From assembly GCA_003132865.1 (NCBI GenBank), contig PKYZ01000270.1:1704-15165 (forward strand): a DNA stretch of 13,462 nucleotides, in the 5' to 3' direction. This document shows, piece by piece, positions 1 to 8,776 of this stretch. A program made the translations under genes and the position numbers. The notes under the pieces are model-generated. The model was not told the DNA's origin and searched no databases. It saw nothing but the letters and a program-made list of their open reading frames with translations. The DNA comes from Bryobacterales bacterium. GTDB lineage: Bacteria; Acidobacteriota; Terriglobia; Bryobacterales; Bryobacteraceae. The stretch's first letter is position 1, and each line of letters opens with the position of its first letter.

Positions 1-8
1 GCGGCCCG

Positions 9-3000
9 TTAGTTACGGCGCCCTTCTTCCTTCAGGGACTGCCGGTAACGCACCAGCAGCGTGGCGCGATTATGCCGCAGATCCATTCCACTCGGCCCGG
101 CGGGATATGGCTTATCGCCCATCAGGCCTTTCCAGAGGAGACGATTGAAACCGGCGGGATCGACGCGATCTTCCGACGTGAAATCCATGCCTTCGCTGGC
201 CCGCGCCCAATAGGTCGCATCGTGCGACGGCTTTGGCACGACTAAGCCCGTGGGTTGCGGGGGCAGCGGCAGCGACACACCAGGGGCATATAGAAGCGCC
301 GAGGGCGCGGCGGTAAAGCTCCATGCGCTGGGCGTGGTATTGAAGATATCGGCCATGGGTCTGGCCAAGGCGTCGTTCAGATTCATCGGCGGCAGGCCCA
401 AAACCTCTTCCATGGTGCGCACGAAATCGATCGTATTATACGGCGTCGAGATCAGGGCCCCCTGCTTCACGAAGGCACCCGCGACGAAGGCCACGCTGCG
501 GTGCGAGTCGACATGGTCGCCGCCGTCTTGCGCATCGTCCTCCAGGACGAAGATCAGGGTGTTATTCGCGTACGGGCTACTGGCTATCTTCTGCACCAGC
601 AGGCCGACCGCATAATCGTTATCGGCCACTTGCAGATCCGGAGTGTTCACGCCATCGATGGCGGCGCTGAAATTGCCGGTGTGATCGTGCATAAAACGAA
701 CCAGGCTCAGGGAAGGCATCCCCGTACTGCGCCGGGCGGTTTGGCTATGCGGAGCGCAAGGGAGCGCGGCGGGTGCGGCGGCCGGCTTGTGCGGATCCGG
801 CGCGCGGCAAGCGGGCACCAGATAGTTGTTATCGAACTCGCGGGCCCACTCCGCGTACCGGTAATAATCCGGGAAGGCGTTGTCGAATCCGCGGAAATAC
901 GGATCGGTGCGCGGGGCCAGCGTGACATTCGTGGGATAAGATACTACGATGGCGTCGGCCGCCGGGTTTTCGACCAGGGGAATCGCGTTGGTGGGGGTGT
1001 TATAGCGCGTTTGGTCCACGAAAAAGCCGTAGTTCCGCACCGTAAGATGGGCGCGCAGCGCGGCGTCCCACAGATAGCCGGTGTTTATTTCGTTGCCGGG
1101 TCCATCGGGCGCGGCCACGTTGGTCTGGCCGGGCAGCAGATCCGGATCGTCGGGCGTAAAAGGATCGGCGTACTGGCGCTCGGCGAGTGTCGGATAGGCC
1201 ACGTTCACGCTGCGATTCACCCCCTCGGAGTCGATGCTGAGCCCGCGTGACACGCCGACAGCGGAGGAGTAAAACACTGGAAACTGGCGCTCGATCACGT
1301 CGGGCGCGCGCGCTGAAGTGCTCCAGGGCCAGCCGTCGTTGCTGACTTCGGCGGTCACCAGGAAATTGTCGAGGGTGACAAACTTCAATGCCATGTTATG
1401 CAGATTGGGCGTGACCGCCTGCCCGAACTCGGTCAAATCGGGATCCCCATTGCCGACTTCCAGGTCGCCCAGGATCTGGTCGTAGGTGCGGTTCTCCTTG
1501 AGGATGAAGATGACATGCTGCACACCGGCGCGCACCGCCGCCATGACAGCCGCGTCGCCGGCGCTCTCGGTGAACGAGAAGCGGTTGTTCACGGCTACCT
1601 GCGCGGTAAGCGTGGTCAGTTGCGCGGCGGTGGGGCGTGGAAATGTCTGGAAACCGGCCTTCAGTAATTGGGGATTATATTGGTTCGCCGGAATGCAACT
1701 TGGGTACGTGGGCGCGCCGCCGCTGTAGCAGAAGCCGGGATTCGCGCCGGTCGGCGATTTTCCGTTGACCGCATAAACCCAGGATCCATCGGCGCTGAAG
1801 CTCACCGAGTTGGGATACCAACCGGTGGGAATCAATCCCACCACCTGGTCGCCGCTATTGGTTCCGCCGAGCGCCACCACGGCGATGCAGTTCAAATTGC
1901 CGTTGGTCACGTAAAGCTGCTTCTCGTCCGGCGACAGCGTGGCGCTATCGGAGTTTGCGCCGGTATATTGCGCGAGGGCCGTGGGCAACGCGCCCGGTGG
2001 AGCGATGACCGGAATGGTCTCCAGGATGGCGTTGCTGGCGGTCGAGATTACATCTACGGTATCCGTTTCGTCTTCGACGACATAGAGCAGCGACTGCGCC
2101 GCGTTCAGGGTCATCTTGTTGGGTTGACCTTTCACTGAGATGCGGGCCGTAACCGCAGGCGTTCCGCTGAGGCTCACGACATCGATCTCGCGGTCGCGAA
2201 CGCTGGATATGTAGGCCGTGGCGCCGGCGGCGCTGCCCTTCACCGCCACCCAAAACGCATATTCACCGCCCGGCACGCCGGCTTGGGCGGGGTTGCTCTT
2301 GCCGGGGCGCAGATCGAGTTCCGTGCCCTTCGACCAATTGCCGTAGCCGCCGCTGAATACGGTTATCGAATCGTTGTAGTAATTGGCCACCACCAGCGTC
2401 TTGCCATCTTTCGAAATGGCCAGACCGGCTGCGCAAGGCTTCACACCGACCTGCGCGTTTACAGGGCCGGTGCCTCCTGGCTGCTGCCCGCTGAGTCCAT
2501 TGCCGGCAGTATGCCCCATGGTGAGCGCCGTGGGCTGTTCCTCGGCCCATGTTCCATTGGAACCGAGCGTAACGGTGTGGATGTTATCGTCCGAGCCACC
2601 CGCCACGTAAAAATGCGTGCCGGAGGGATCGAAGACGATGCCGTTGTAGGTGTTGGGGATCTGCACGACCTGCTTCTTCACCGGCTGGTGGGCCGAGATG
2701 TCGTAGATGAACACGAACTGGCTCGTGATGCGCGATGTGAGTGAGCCAGTGAAGACCACGTTAAATCCGCTGCACAGAACCAGCAGCGTCTTGCCATCGG
2801 GACTGGCTACGGTGGTCACAGCTTGTCCGGCCAGCCAGGACGGGTTGGCGGTCAGATCCGGGTTCATCGGCTCGAAACGGGAGCCGGGGGGCGCCAGCGG
2901 CGTGATCTGCTGGCCCATATTGGGCACGTCCTGAGAGTCCGGGTTGGCCGTGTCTTGCGCATGGGCGAAGGTGCTTGAGAGGCAAAACACCATCGTCAAA

Positions 3001-3044
3001 CCCGCCGCCGCGCGCGGCAGCCGGTGCTGCACTTTCTTAGTCAT
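9..3044 (-). CDS. Secreted YncE-like beta-propeller / alkaline-phosphatase-superfamily phosphoesterase
   Basis: This 1011-residue protein has a Sec-type signal peptide (residues 1 to about 30: basic start, hydrophobic LTMVFCLSSTFAHAQ, cleavage after AHA), so it is probably periplasmic or exported. Residues about 65-430 form a YncE/lactonase-like beta-propeller, with repeated blades such as SPDGKTLLVL, DPSGTHFYVAGG, SKDGKTLVVANYYND and SPDEKQLYVTNG. Residues about 508-890 are a phosphoesterase domain of the alkaline phosphatase superfamily. It opens with HVIFILKENRTYDQILGDL (510-528) and closes with the acidic metal-site motif EDDAQDGGDHVDSHRS (835-850). The two-domain order matches proteins annotated as bifunctional YncE family/alkaline phosphatase family, common in Acidobacteria. 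The substrate cannot be told from sequence; a phosphodiester or phospholipid headgroup is a family-level guess. It starts at ATG 3044 with a weak upstream GGAG at long spacing. It stands alone, and its stop lies near the window edge. Confidence 0.93.
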   Translation of the reverse strand: MTKKVQHRLPRAAAGLTMVFCLSSTFAHAQDTANPDSQDVPNMGQQITPLAPPGSRFEPMNPDLTANPSWLAGQAVTTVASPDGKTLLVLCSGFNVVFTGSLTSRITSQFVFIYDISAHQPVKKQVVQIPNTYNGIVFDPSGTHFYVAGGSDDNIHTVTLGSNGTWAEEQPTALTMGHTAGNGLSGQQPGGTGPVNAQVGVKPCAAGLAISKDGKTLVVANYYNDSITVFSGGYGNWSKGTELDLRPGKSNPAQAGVPGGEYAFWVAVKGSAAGATAYISSVRDREIDVVSLSGTPAVTARISVKGQPNKMTLNAAQSLLYVVEDETDTVDVISTASNAILETIPVIAPPGALPTALAQYTGANSDSATLSPDEKQLYVTNGNLNCIAVVALGGTNSGDQVVGLIPTGWYPNSVSFSADGSWVYAVNGKSPTGANPGFCYSGGAPTYPSCIPANQYNPQLLKAGFQTFPRPTAAQLTTLTAQVAVNNRFSFTESAGDAAVMAAVRAGVQHVIFILKENRTYDQILGDLEVGNGDPDLTEFGQAVTPNLHNMALKFVTLDNFLVTAEVSNDGWPWSTSARAPDVIERQFPVFYSSAVGVSRGLSIDSEGVNRSVNVAYPTLAERQYADPFTPDDPDLLPGQTNVAAPDGPGNEINTGYLWDAALRAHLTVRNYGFFVDQTRYNTPTNAIPLVENPAADAIVVSYPTNVTLAPRTDPYFRGFDNAFPDYYRYAEWAREFDNNYLVPACRAPDPHKPAAAPAALPCAPHSQTARRSTGMPSLSLVRFMHDHTGNFSAAIDGVNTPDLQVADNDYAVGLLVQKIASSPYANNTLIFVLEDDAQDGGDHVDSHRSVAFVAGAFVKQGALISTPYNTIDFVRTMEEVLGLPPMNLNDALARPMADIFNTTPSAWSFTAAPSALLYAPGVSLPLPPQPTGLVVPKPSHDATYWARASEGMDFTSEDRVDPAGFNRLLWKGLMGDKPYPAGPSGMDLRHNRATLLVRYRQSLKEEGRRN

Positions 3045-3199
3045 TTGCTGGAGGCTCCGAATTCACAGTGCCGGAAGGCAGTCGATATTCTCTCGATTGT
3101 TCATCCTTTAGTCTTGCCTGGTTGACCGGCGCGTCCGTCAAGGTTCAACCCATGTTCAGTTAATGTCAGCACGGGCAGGCTTTCACCTGCACCACCAGC
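3045..3199. other. Upstream region of the phosphoesterase gene, with small inverted repeats
   Basis: No gene is seen in this 155-bp gap. It must hold the promoter of the leftward phosphoesterase gene, but no convincing -35/-10 pair was found; a weak GAATAT on the minus strand lies near 3083-3088. There is an inverted repeat GGTTGA (3120-3125) / TCAACC (3145-3150), with a nested TTGAC-N10-GTCAA (3122-3141), and a small hairpin GCAGG-N6-CCTGC (3175-3190). The last resembles the short hairpin repeats near 4053-4219. Confidence 0.35.
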
Positions 3200-3475
3200 T
3201 CAGAGGGAAAAAGTCCGGGGGCGACCCGGACGAGAGCGCTCTTCTAACCCCGCAAGCCGGTCGTCGAAGAACCGCTTGCGCCACATGGATACCACATCAC
3301 GGCGGGTGTCCAGCCGTCGAGCAATCTCGTCGTTGCTCAAACCTTCGGCGGCCATCAAAATCATCCTGGCTCGCTGGACTTGAAAATACGGCAACGTATA
3401 TTTGGCCGCGCGCCTGTTCAGTTCGGCGGCTTCCGCGGACGACAAGTAAATGAGAAACGGACTCGTTCTGGGCAT
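3200..3475 (-). pseudogene. IS630-type transposase, N-terminal helix-turn-helix fragment
   Basis: The 91-residue reading frame from ATG 3475 is the N-terminal DNA-binding part of an IS630-family transposase. It has the family's helix-turn-helix text: AAKYTLPYFQVQRARMILMA, then GLSNDEIARRLDTRRDVVSMWRKR and LAGLEERSRPGRPR. Full IS630 transposases are about 340-360 residues with a C-terminal DDE catalytic domain. Here the frame stops right after RPRTFSL and no DDE domain follows, so it is a truncated, non-functional stump. GGTGG on the minus strand about 10 bases upstream could be the original ribosome binding site. The open frame continues upstream to 3658, but those residues do not look like protein. 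The rest of the insertion sequence was not found. Confidence 0.8.
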
Positions 3476-4228
3476 CGCGAACCACCATTTCCACGATGCC
3501 ACAACGGAGGGCGTCCGGCAAGCTGATAATACGTAGTCGTATTTATGAAACAGGCTACTAAGGTCTTTTTCTCGCGTTGTTGCGCAGTGGTTCGCTCCCG
3601 GCACGTGCGCAAACAGGCTTCTCGGAGTTTTCAATGAACCGGCGGGCGCATGGTCCACTGTGTGCGGTTGATCTGAGTGCCCCGTCTTTGAGGACCATTA
3701 CCCGCCGAAAGTCGGCAAGGGTTTAGGAATCGGGATAGATTGGGATCAGCGGCCAGTCGGACGAGTAACGCGCTACACGTTGAACTTGAGGCCACGCGGG
3801 GCTGAAGTCGCGATCTGGGAAGTTGAGCCTACGAGCCATCAACCGCGGTATAGGTCCCCGTGACGCGCCGGTCACAGACACGGGTGGGGCAGTCGGCTGC
3901 GGTCCTCCGGCGCAGATCGCACCCGCCGCTTGTCTGGGTCGCGCGCGATCCGTGGAAAGGGTAGCGAGCAGATCCCGGCGCGGGGATCGGCGTGAAGTGT
4001 TCCCGAAACGCACCCCCGGCCTCCAGTCTGTGCCCACGGCGCGTCCTTCACGGGCTGAAGCCTGGGCTGAAGCCTGTGCTAGGCGAGCTTCGCTCGTCGA
4101 AGAGCGGGTCCTGGAGGACCCGCGCAGACCTGGAGGTCTGCCCCACCAGAAAGCCAAAGTCCAATCACAGGCTGAAGCCCGTGCCACCACACTCCAGCAG
4201 ACAGGCCAGGAGGCCTGTCCCACCATGC
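3476..4228. other. Gene-free stretch of degenerate repeats
   Basis: No convincing gene is present in about 750 bp. Long frames run on both strands (3723-4226 and 3823-4365) but are Arg/Ala/Pro-rich, share no family motif and track the inverted repeats, so they look like repeat-derived artefacts. Visible structure includes a nested inverted repeat at 3857-3884 (CCCGTG/CACGGG around GTGAC-N6-GTCAC) and the hairpin cluster at 4053-4219, listed separately. The left end abuts the transposase stump and may include remains of that insertion sequence. Confidence 0.6.
4053..4219. repeat. Cluster of short hairpin repeats with GGA loops
   Basis: Three stem-loops share one design but have different stems. 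At 4104-4123 GCGGGTCC pairs with GGACCCGC around TGGA. At 4124-4141 a 7-bp stem built on CAGACC/GGTCTG closes around TGGA. At 4200-4219 GACAGGCC pairs with GGCCTGTC around AGGA. The last two are each followed by CCCACCA. A further hairpin, CGAGC-TTC-GCTCG, lies at 4084-4096. The 10-mer GGCTGAAGCC, itself a GGC/GCC hairpin, occurs at 4053-4062, 4065-4074 and 4170-4179. Such modules look like REP-type dispersed extragenic repeats; genome-wide copies could not be checked here. The position just downstream of the ligA stop could also let them act as a 3' RNA structure. Confidence 0.75.
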
Positions 4229-6253
<2,025 letters not shown>

Positions 6254-6254
6254 G

Positions 6255-6437
6255 TGCGTAGCGCCGGCTGTTCTTGGATGGGCGGCTGATGAAAAGACCG
6301 CCGCCGCGGAGCATGGCAGGTATGCCGCCGAATATATCGCCGGTGAAACCGTGGCGGTGAACGGACTCGGCCACGCCTACCGGCTGAACGAAGACAGTAC
6401 CGGCAAAGTCCTAAAAGGGCTTGACAAAAAAGCTTGA
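6255..6437 (+). pseudogene. C-terminal tail of an unidentified ORF at the island edge
   Basis: An open frame runs from just past the ligA repeat edge (a stop lies at 6252-6254) to TGA at 6435-6437. Its second half reads like real protein: AAEYIAGETVAVNGLGHAYR, then LNEDSTGKVLKGLDKKA. It has no good start codon or ribosome binding site, and its upstream part appears cut off at the repeat boundary. The family is not recognised. It is best seen as the 3' stump of a gene truncated at the island's left edge, though an untranslated coincidence cannot be excluded. Confidence 0.4.
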
Positions 6438-6469
6438 CTTGTATAGCGTAGCGCCTCGCTATACGCTAT
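6421..6469 (+). promoter_or_regulatory. higBA promoter/operator with inverted repeat
   Basis: A perfect inverted repeat GTATAGCG-N8-CGCTATAC spans 6441-6464. An overlapping register pairs ATAGCGTA (6443-6450) with TACGCTAT (6462-6469). Two -35-like hexamers precede it: TTGACA at 6421-6426 and TTGACT at 6434-6439. The repeat covers the expected -10 region and ends 20 bases before the higB start. This is the usual layout for a HigA-type antitoxin that represses its own operon. Exact -10 assignment is unclear. Confidence 0.65.
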
Positions 6470-6483
6470 GAATAGGCGACGGC

Positions 6484-6762
6484 GTGATCGAGACGATCAA
6501 GCACAAGGGCTTGCGGCGGCTGTATGAAAAGAACGACCGTAGCGGAATCCGGCCCGATCTCGTGGAGAAGGTACAAAAGATTCTCTCGGCGCTGGAAGCG
6601 GCGAACGGCCCGGAAGACATGGCACTGCCCTTGTTTCGGTTTCACCCGTTGACCGGCGGCCGGCGCTGCAGTTACTCGGTGACGGTCAAGGCCAATTGGC
6701 GCGTTACGTTCCGTTTTCACGAAGGGGCAGCGCATGACGTGAATTTAGAGGACTATCACTAG
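6484..6762 (+). CDS. higB: HigB-type toxin (RelE/ParE superfamily mRNA interferase)
   Basis: This 92-residue protein matches the HigB plasmid-maintenance 'killer' family, ribosome-dependent mRNA endonucleases of the RelE superfamily. Family text is seen at the start (IETIKHKGLRRLYEKNDRSG), in the middle (RPDLVEKVQKILSALEAA) and at the end (SVTVKANWRVTFRFHEG, then DVNLEDYH). The length is typical and no frame is broken, so it may be active. The start is GTG 6484, where family alignment begins; only a weak purine-rich stretch precedes it. higA follows after 33 bp on the same strand in the toxin-first order characteristic of higBA. The operon sits behind a palindromic operator. It is the best-preserved gene pair in the island between the ligA repeats, which suggests selection for stabilisation or addiction (inference). 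Confidence 0.93.
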   Translation: MIETIKHKGLRRLYEKNDRSGIRPDLVEKVQKILSALEAANGPEDMALPLFRFHPLTGGRRCSYSVTVKANWRVTFRFHEGAAHDVNLEDYH

Positions 6763-6795
6763 AGGTTAGAAAACTGGAGCACAGGAGCACAGATC

Positions 6796-7095
6796 ATGCC
6801 GATGAAGAATCCCAATCATCCCGGCGACATTATCCGGGATTGCCTCGACGAGCTAGGTGTCAACGTGACGGACGGCGCTAAGGCGCTGGGCGTGACCCGT
6901 TCGGCGCTGTCGCGTCTCATCAACCGCAAAGCGGGCGTGTCCGTTGAAATGGCCCTGCGGCTCGAAAAGGCCATTGGCAGCACGGCGGGTTTTTGGCTTC
7001 GCTTGCAACTTAACTACGACTTGGCGCAGATACAGATGCGAAGCGGAAAGATTCACGCTCGCCGCTTGGGTACCCCGGTACAGCTTGCGTTATGA
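6796..7095 (+). CDS. higA: HigA-type antitoxin (XRE-family helix-turn-helix)
   Basis: This 99-residue antitoxin would bind and neutralise HigB and repress the operon. It opens with the HigA signature NPNHPGDIIRDCLDELGVNV, followed by an XRE helix-turn-helix (about residues 23-60: VTDGAKALGVTRSALSRLIN, then GVSVEMALRLEKAIGS). The conserved FWLRLQLNYDLAQ follows at about 77-89. AGGAG at 6783-6787 lies 8 bases before ATG 6796 and fixes the start; ATG 6802 is a less well placed alternative. The C-terminal tail (HARRLGTPVQLAL) is a little unusual beside common HigA endings, but the length is normal. It probably dimerises on the GTATAGCG/CGCTATAC operator upstream of higB. Confidence 0.93.
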   Translation: MPMKNPNHPGDIIRDCLDELGVNVTDGAKALGVTRSALSRLINRKAGVSVEMALRLEKAIGSTAGFWLRLQLNYDLAQIQMRSGKIHARRLGTPVQLAL

Positions 7096-7107
7096 CCCGC
7101 CGCCGTG

Positions 7108-7131
7108 TTCCACAAAGGGTATTTTGTGGGA
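7108..7131. terminator. Weak hairpin between converging higA and membrane-protein genes
   Basis: CCACAAA (7110-7116) pairs with TTTGTGG (7123-7129) around a 6-base loop, and the stem extends by a T-G wobble and a T-A pair. It sits between two genes that converge, a natural place for a shared terminator. There is no T-run on either side, so function is doubtful. Confidence 0.25.
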
Positions 7132-7155
7132 CGGTTGCAGGCTCCATTCCCGGAG

Positions 7156-7851
7156 TTAGGCCCCTTTAGCCACCATGAACCCTGCCGCGACCCAGGCGAT
7201 GGTTTTCACGACTCCCCACGGCAGCAGAAATCCGACCAGTGGGAAGAGTAGGGGGACTACAAAGGTCCGTGGGAAGGAAACGGGGCACGGCTCGCCCCCG
7301 CAGAGGTCGATCCTTTCTCCGGTCGAGAGTTCCAACGACGTAACGATCCTGCCGCCAACGGTAACGCCATAGCGGATGAGGCTAATTCCATCGCGATTTG
7401 GGTCCGGAGCGAATGACTCAATCTCAGCGAGCCCTGGAGCAGTTCCTTCAGGCTGATTTGCAGTTTGGCCGGGGACAGGCTTGACCCCTATCCAGTGCAG
7501 TGTCCCCTTGTCGGCAGAACTCCGTTCCCTCCAACGACAATCAAACCAGACAAAACGTCCTCCCCACGTGGGGTCGAAACTTGGAGGCACGGACCGCGTA
7601 GGCGGGGACATCGTCTCAGGGGCGGCGTCGGCATCACACCGTCTGTCTGCGCTCGGTGAGTGCTTTGCGAACCAGTCGGCCCCAGTCGCCCTCCGAACCG
7701 TTGGCGTAGCCAGGAGGGCCTGGAGTCTCCTGTGTTCATGCCAAGCCTGCCACAGCGGAGATGCGTCGGCGTAAGCCAAAACACCTCCGGCACACGCGCC
7801 CAAGATGCCGAGCACGATACCCGTCCGCCGCATGCCCTCTCTAAAGTTCAT
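7156..7851 (-). CDS. Unknown membrane protein, three predicted TM segments
   Basis: This 231-residue protein is not recognised. It has an N-terminal hydrophobic segment (about residues 10-30, GIVLGILGACAGGVLAYADA), acting as a signal anchor. A soluble central region (about 35-195) follows, with cysteines in RRCDADAAP, WFDCRWRER and DLCGGEPCP, and many Trp and Pro residues. Two C-terminal transmembrane helices lie at about 196-231 (VVPLLFPLVGFLLPWGVVKT onward). The middle would sit outside the membrane. ATG 7851 overlaps the TGA of the preceding small gene as TGATG, so translation was probably coupled; GTG 7854 is one codon upstream. Codon use and lower GC fit the surrounding island rather than ligA. 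Function cannot be assigned. Confidence 0.75.
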   Translation of the reverse strand: MNFREGMRRTGIVLGILGACAGGVLAYADASPLWQAWHEHRRLQALLATPTVRRATGADWFAKHSPSADRRCDADAAPETMSPPTRSVPPSFDPTWGGRFVWFDCRWRERSSADKGTLHWIGVKPVPGQTANQPEGTAPGLAEIESFAPDPNRDGISLIRYGVTVGGRIVTSLELSTGERIDLCGGEPCPVSFPRTFVVPLLFPLVGFLLPWGVVKTIAWVAAGFMVAKGA

Positions 7852-8019
7852 CACCGCTTTCGATCAACAATCCACTCGGGAAGCACGTCGCGCAACGCCC
7901 AGGCAATTTCATCGAGGCCAATGAAATAGACCCACTAAGATATAGAGGAACAGACCTGCCATTAACGGAGCAAGCCCGATTCCTGGCCTCAATTCCGGCG
8001 GATCGCTAGTCGGCTTCAT
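7851..8019 (-). pseudogene. Small membrane protein gene with a frameshift
   Basis: From ATG 8019, preceded by AAGGTG at good spacing, the frame reads MKPTSDPPELRPGIGLAPLM and a hydrophobic stretch AGLFLYILVGLFHW, then stops at TGA 7909-7911 after 36 residues. A one-base shift after GLF continues as IGLDEIAWALRDVLPEWIVD and RKR, and its TGA (7851-7853) overlaps the ATG of the next gene. That second part has no start codon of its own, since a stop lies just upstream in its frame. The simplest reading is one ~55-residue gene with a single extra base. Programmed frameshifting or a sequencing error are alternatives. Family not recognised. Confidence 0.6.
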
Positions 8020-8251
8020 TCGATCACCTTATTCTACCCTTTAGGCTCGATATCCGGGGAGTTGAATATCTGCCTCCTTCATTGCGTTTCGTTGAAGCCG
8101 ATCCGACTCCGGGCCGAAGTCGAACCTTCCGGATGTTTCAGAAATGGTAAGTTTTGCATTATCGCCGGAAAGGCCTCTAAACAAAGGGCTTGGCATGTTG
8201 CAAATGTCTAGTGCAAAAGTAGTGCTATACTTCGGGCAGGGAGAAAGAGGT
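8020..8251. other. Divergent intergenic region with promoter for the 8252 gene
   Basis: This 232-bp AT-richer gap separates the leftward small membrane gene from the rightward 57-residue gene. On the minus strand TAGAAT (8031-8036) is a weak -10 candidate 11 bases before ATG 8019. On the plus strand an extended -10, TGCTATACT, spans 8223-8231, and AGGGAG at 8238-8243 is a ribosome binding site 8 bases before ATG 8252. No good -35 is visible for either, as is usual for extended -10 promoters. Confidence 0.45.
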
Positions 8252-8425
8252 ATGTTCGTAATCTTTTTTGACGGGACGCGCTATGAAATCGTGCCGCACG
8301 CAAGGTCAACTTTCGAGGAGCGTGATGGGTGGATGATTATCGACGGCGCGCACACCGTCGAAGAGGCTCAATCGAAGATCACGAAGGATCGGGATTTCTT
8401 CCGCAGTCAACTTAGTCTCTGCTGA
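8252..8425 (+). CDS. Unknown small protein, 57 residues
   Basis: The protein begins MFVIFFDGTRYEIVPHARST and continues with an acidic/polar C-terminal half (GWMIIDGAHTVEEAQSKITK). The pattern suggests a compact beta-strand start followed by a helix, not a membrane protein. The frame is open back to 8144, but ATG 8252 is chosen because AGGGAG (8238-8243) lies 8 bases upstream and an extended -10, TGCTATACT (8223-8231), would start transcription just before it. The upstream-extended version (93 residues from 8144) has no visible ribosome binding site. No family is recognised. It faces away from the membrane-protein pair and sits in the AT-richest part of the island. Confidence 0.5.
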   Translation: MFVIFFDGTRYEIVPHARSTFEERDGWMIIDGAHTVEEAQSKITKDRDFFRSQLSLC

Positions 8426-8776
8426 AGCGCGGTGGGAATCAGTTCGGCTGCTTTGGATATCCGGAAACCACCCAAAGCCTGGGTTGCACCACCCCGCAAA
8501 AGTTGGACTAAGGGCGAGTGTCGCGCCGAACGCTACAACCGCACTCTTGCGCAACCTAAAAAGCTGGACTACAGCAACGCCCGTGGGTCACTCCACCCCC
8601 TCCGCTTAAATAATCGACGATCCCCAATCTGCCGAAGTACGCTTGCTGAGCTGCGTTAAACGAGGCATGGCCCCGGTGTAGATGCAAAGGAGAAAAGCCA
8701 TCAAACCACTGAGAGGCCATACCAACCCGCGATGGCCAAAATCCACTTTGGGCGTCGATGCGTCGGCACTCCCATT
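8426..8776. other. Gene-poor stretch with decayed sequence
   Basis: No intact gene is supported in these 351 bp. The right half (8556-8769) carries remnants of a membrane-protein gene on the minus strand, listed separately. Near-identical 13-mers AAAAGTTGGACTA (8498-8510) and AAAAGCTGGACTA (8559-8571) lie 61 bp apart in direct orientation. These could be insertion-sequence end remnants, but nothing else supports that. Confidence 0.45.
8556..8769 (-). pseudogene. Decayed remnant of a small membrane-protein gene
   Basis: A GTG at 8769, 10 bp beyond the integrase stop on the same strand, opens VPTHRRPKWILAIAGWYGLS followed by VV. This is a basic start then a typical transmembrane helix, stopped at TGA 8701-8703. 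In the same frame beyond that stop comes WLFSFASTPG, and in another frame MPRLTQLSKRTSADWGSS, which also read like protein. The picture is a short membrane protein broken by a stop and at least one frameshift. No family is recognised, and chance cannot be excluded. Confidence 0.3.

Noticed and set aside
501..1250. Plus-strand frame of 249 residues within the phosphoesterase gene
   Set aside because: It is a shadow of the confidently identified minus-strand gene, with no ribosome binding site or motif.
4053..4219. CRISPR-like array from repeated GGCTGAAGCC and hairpins
   Set aside because: Repeats are too short, irregularly spaced and differ in stem sequence; there are no uniform spacers or cas genes.
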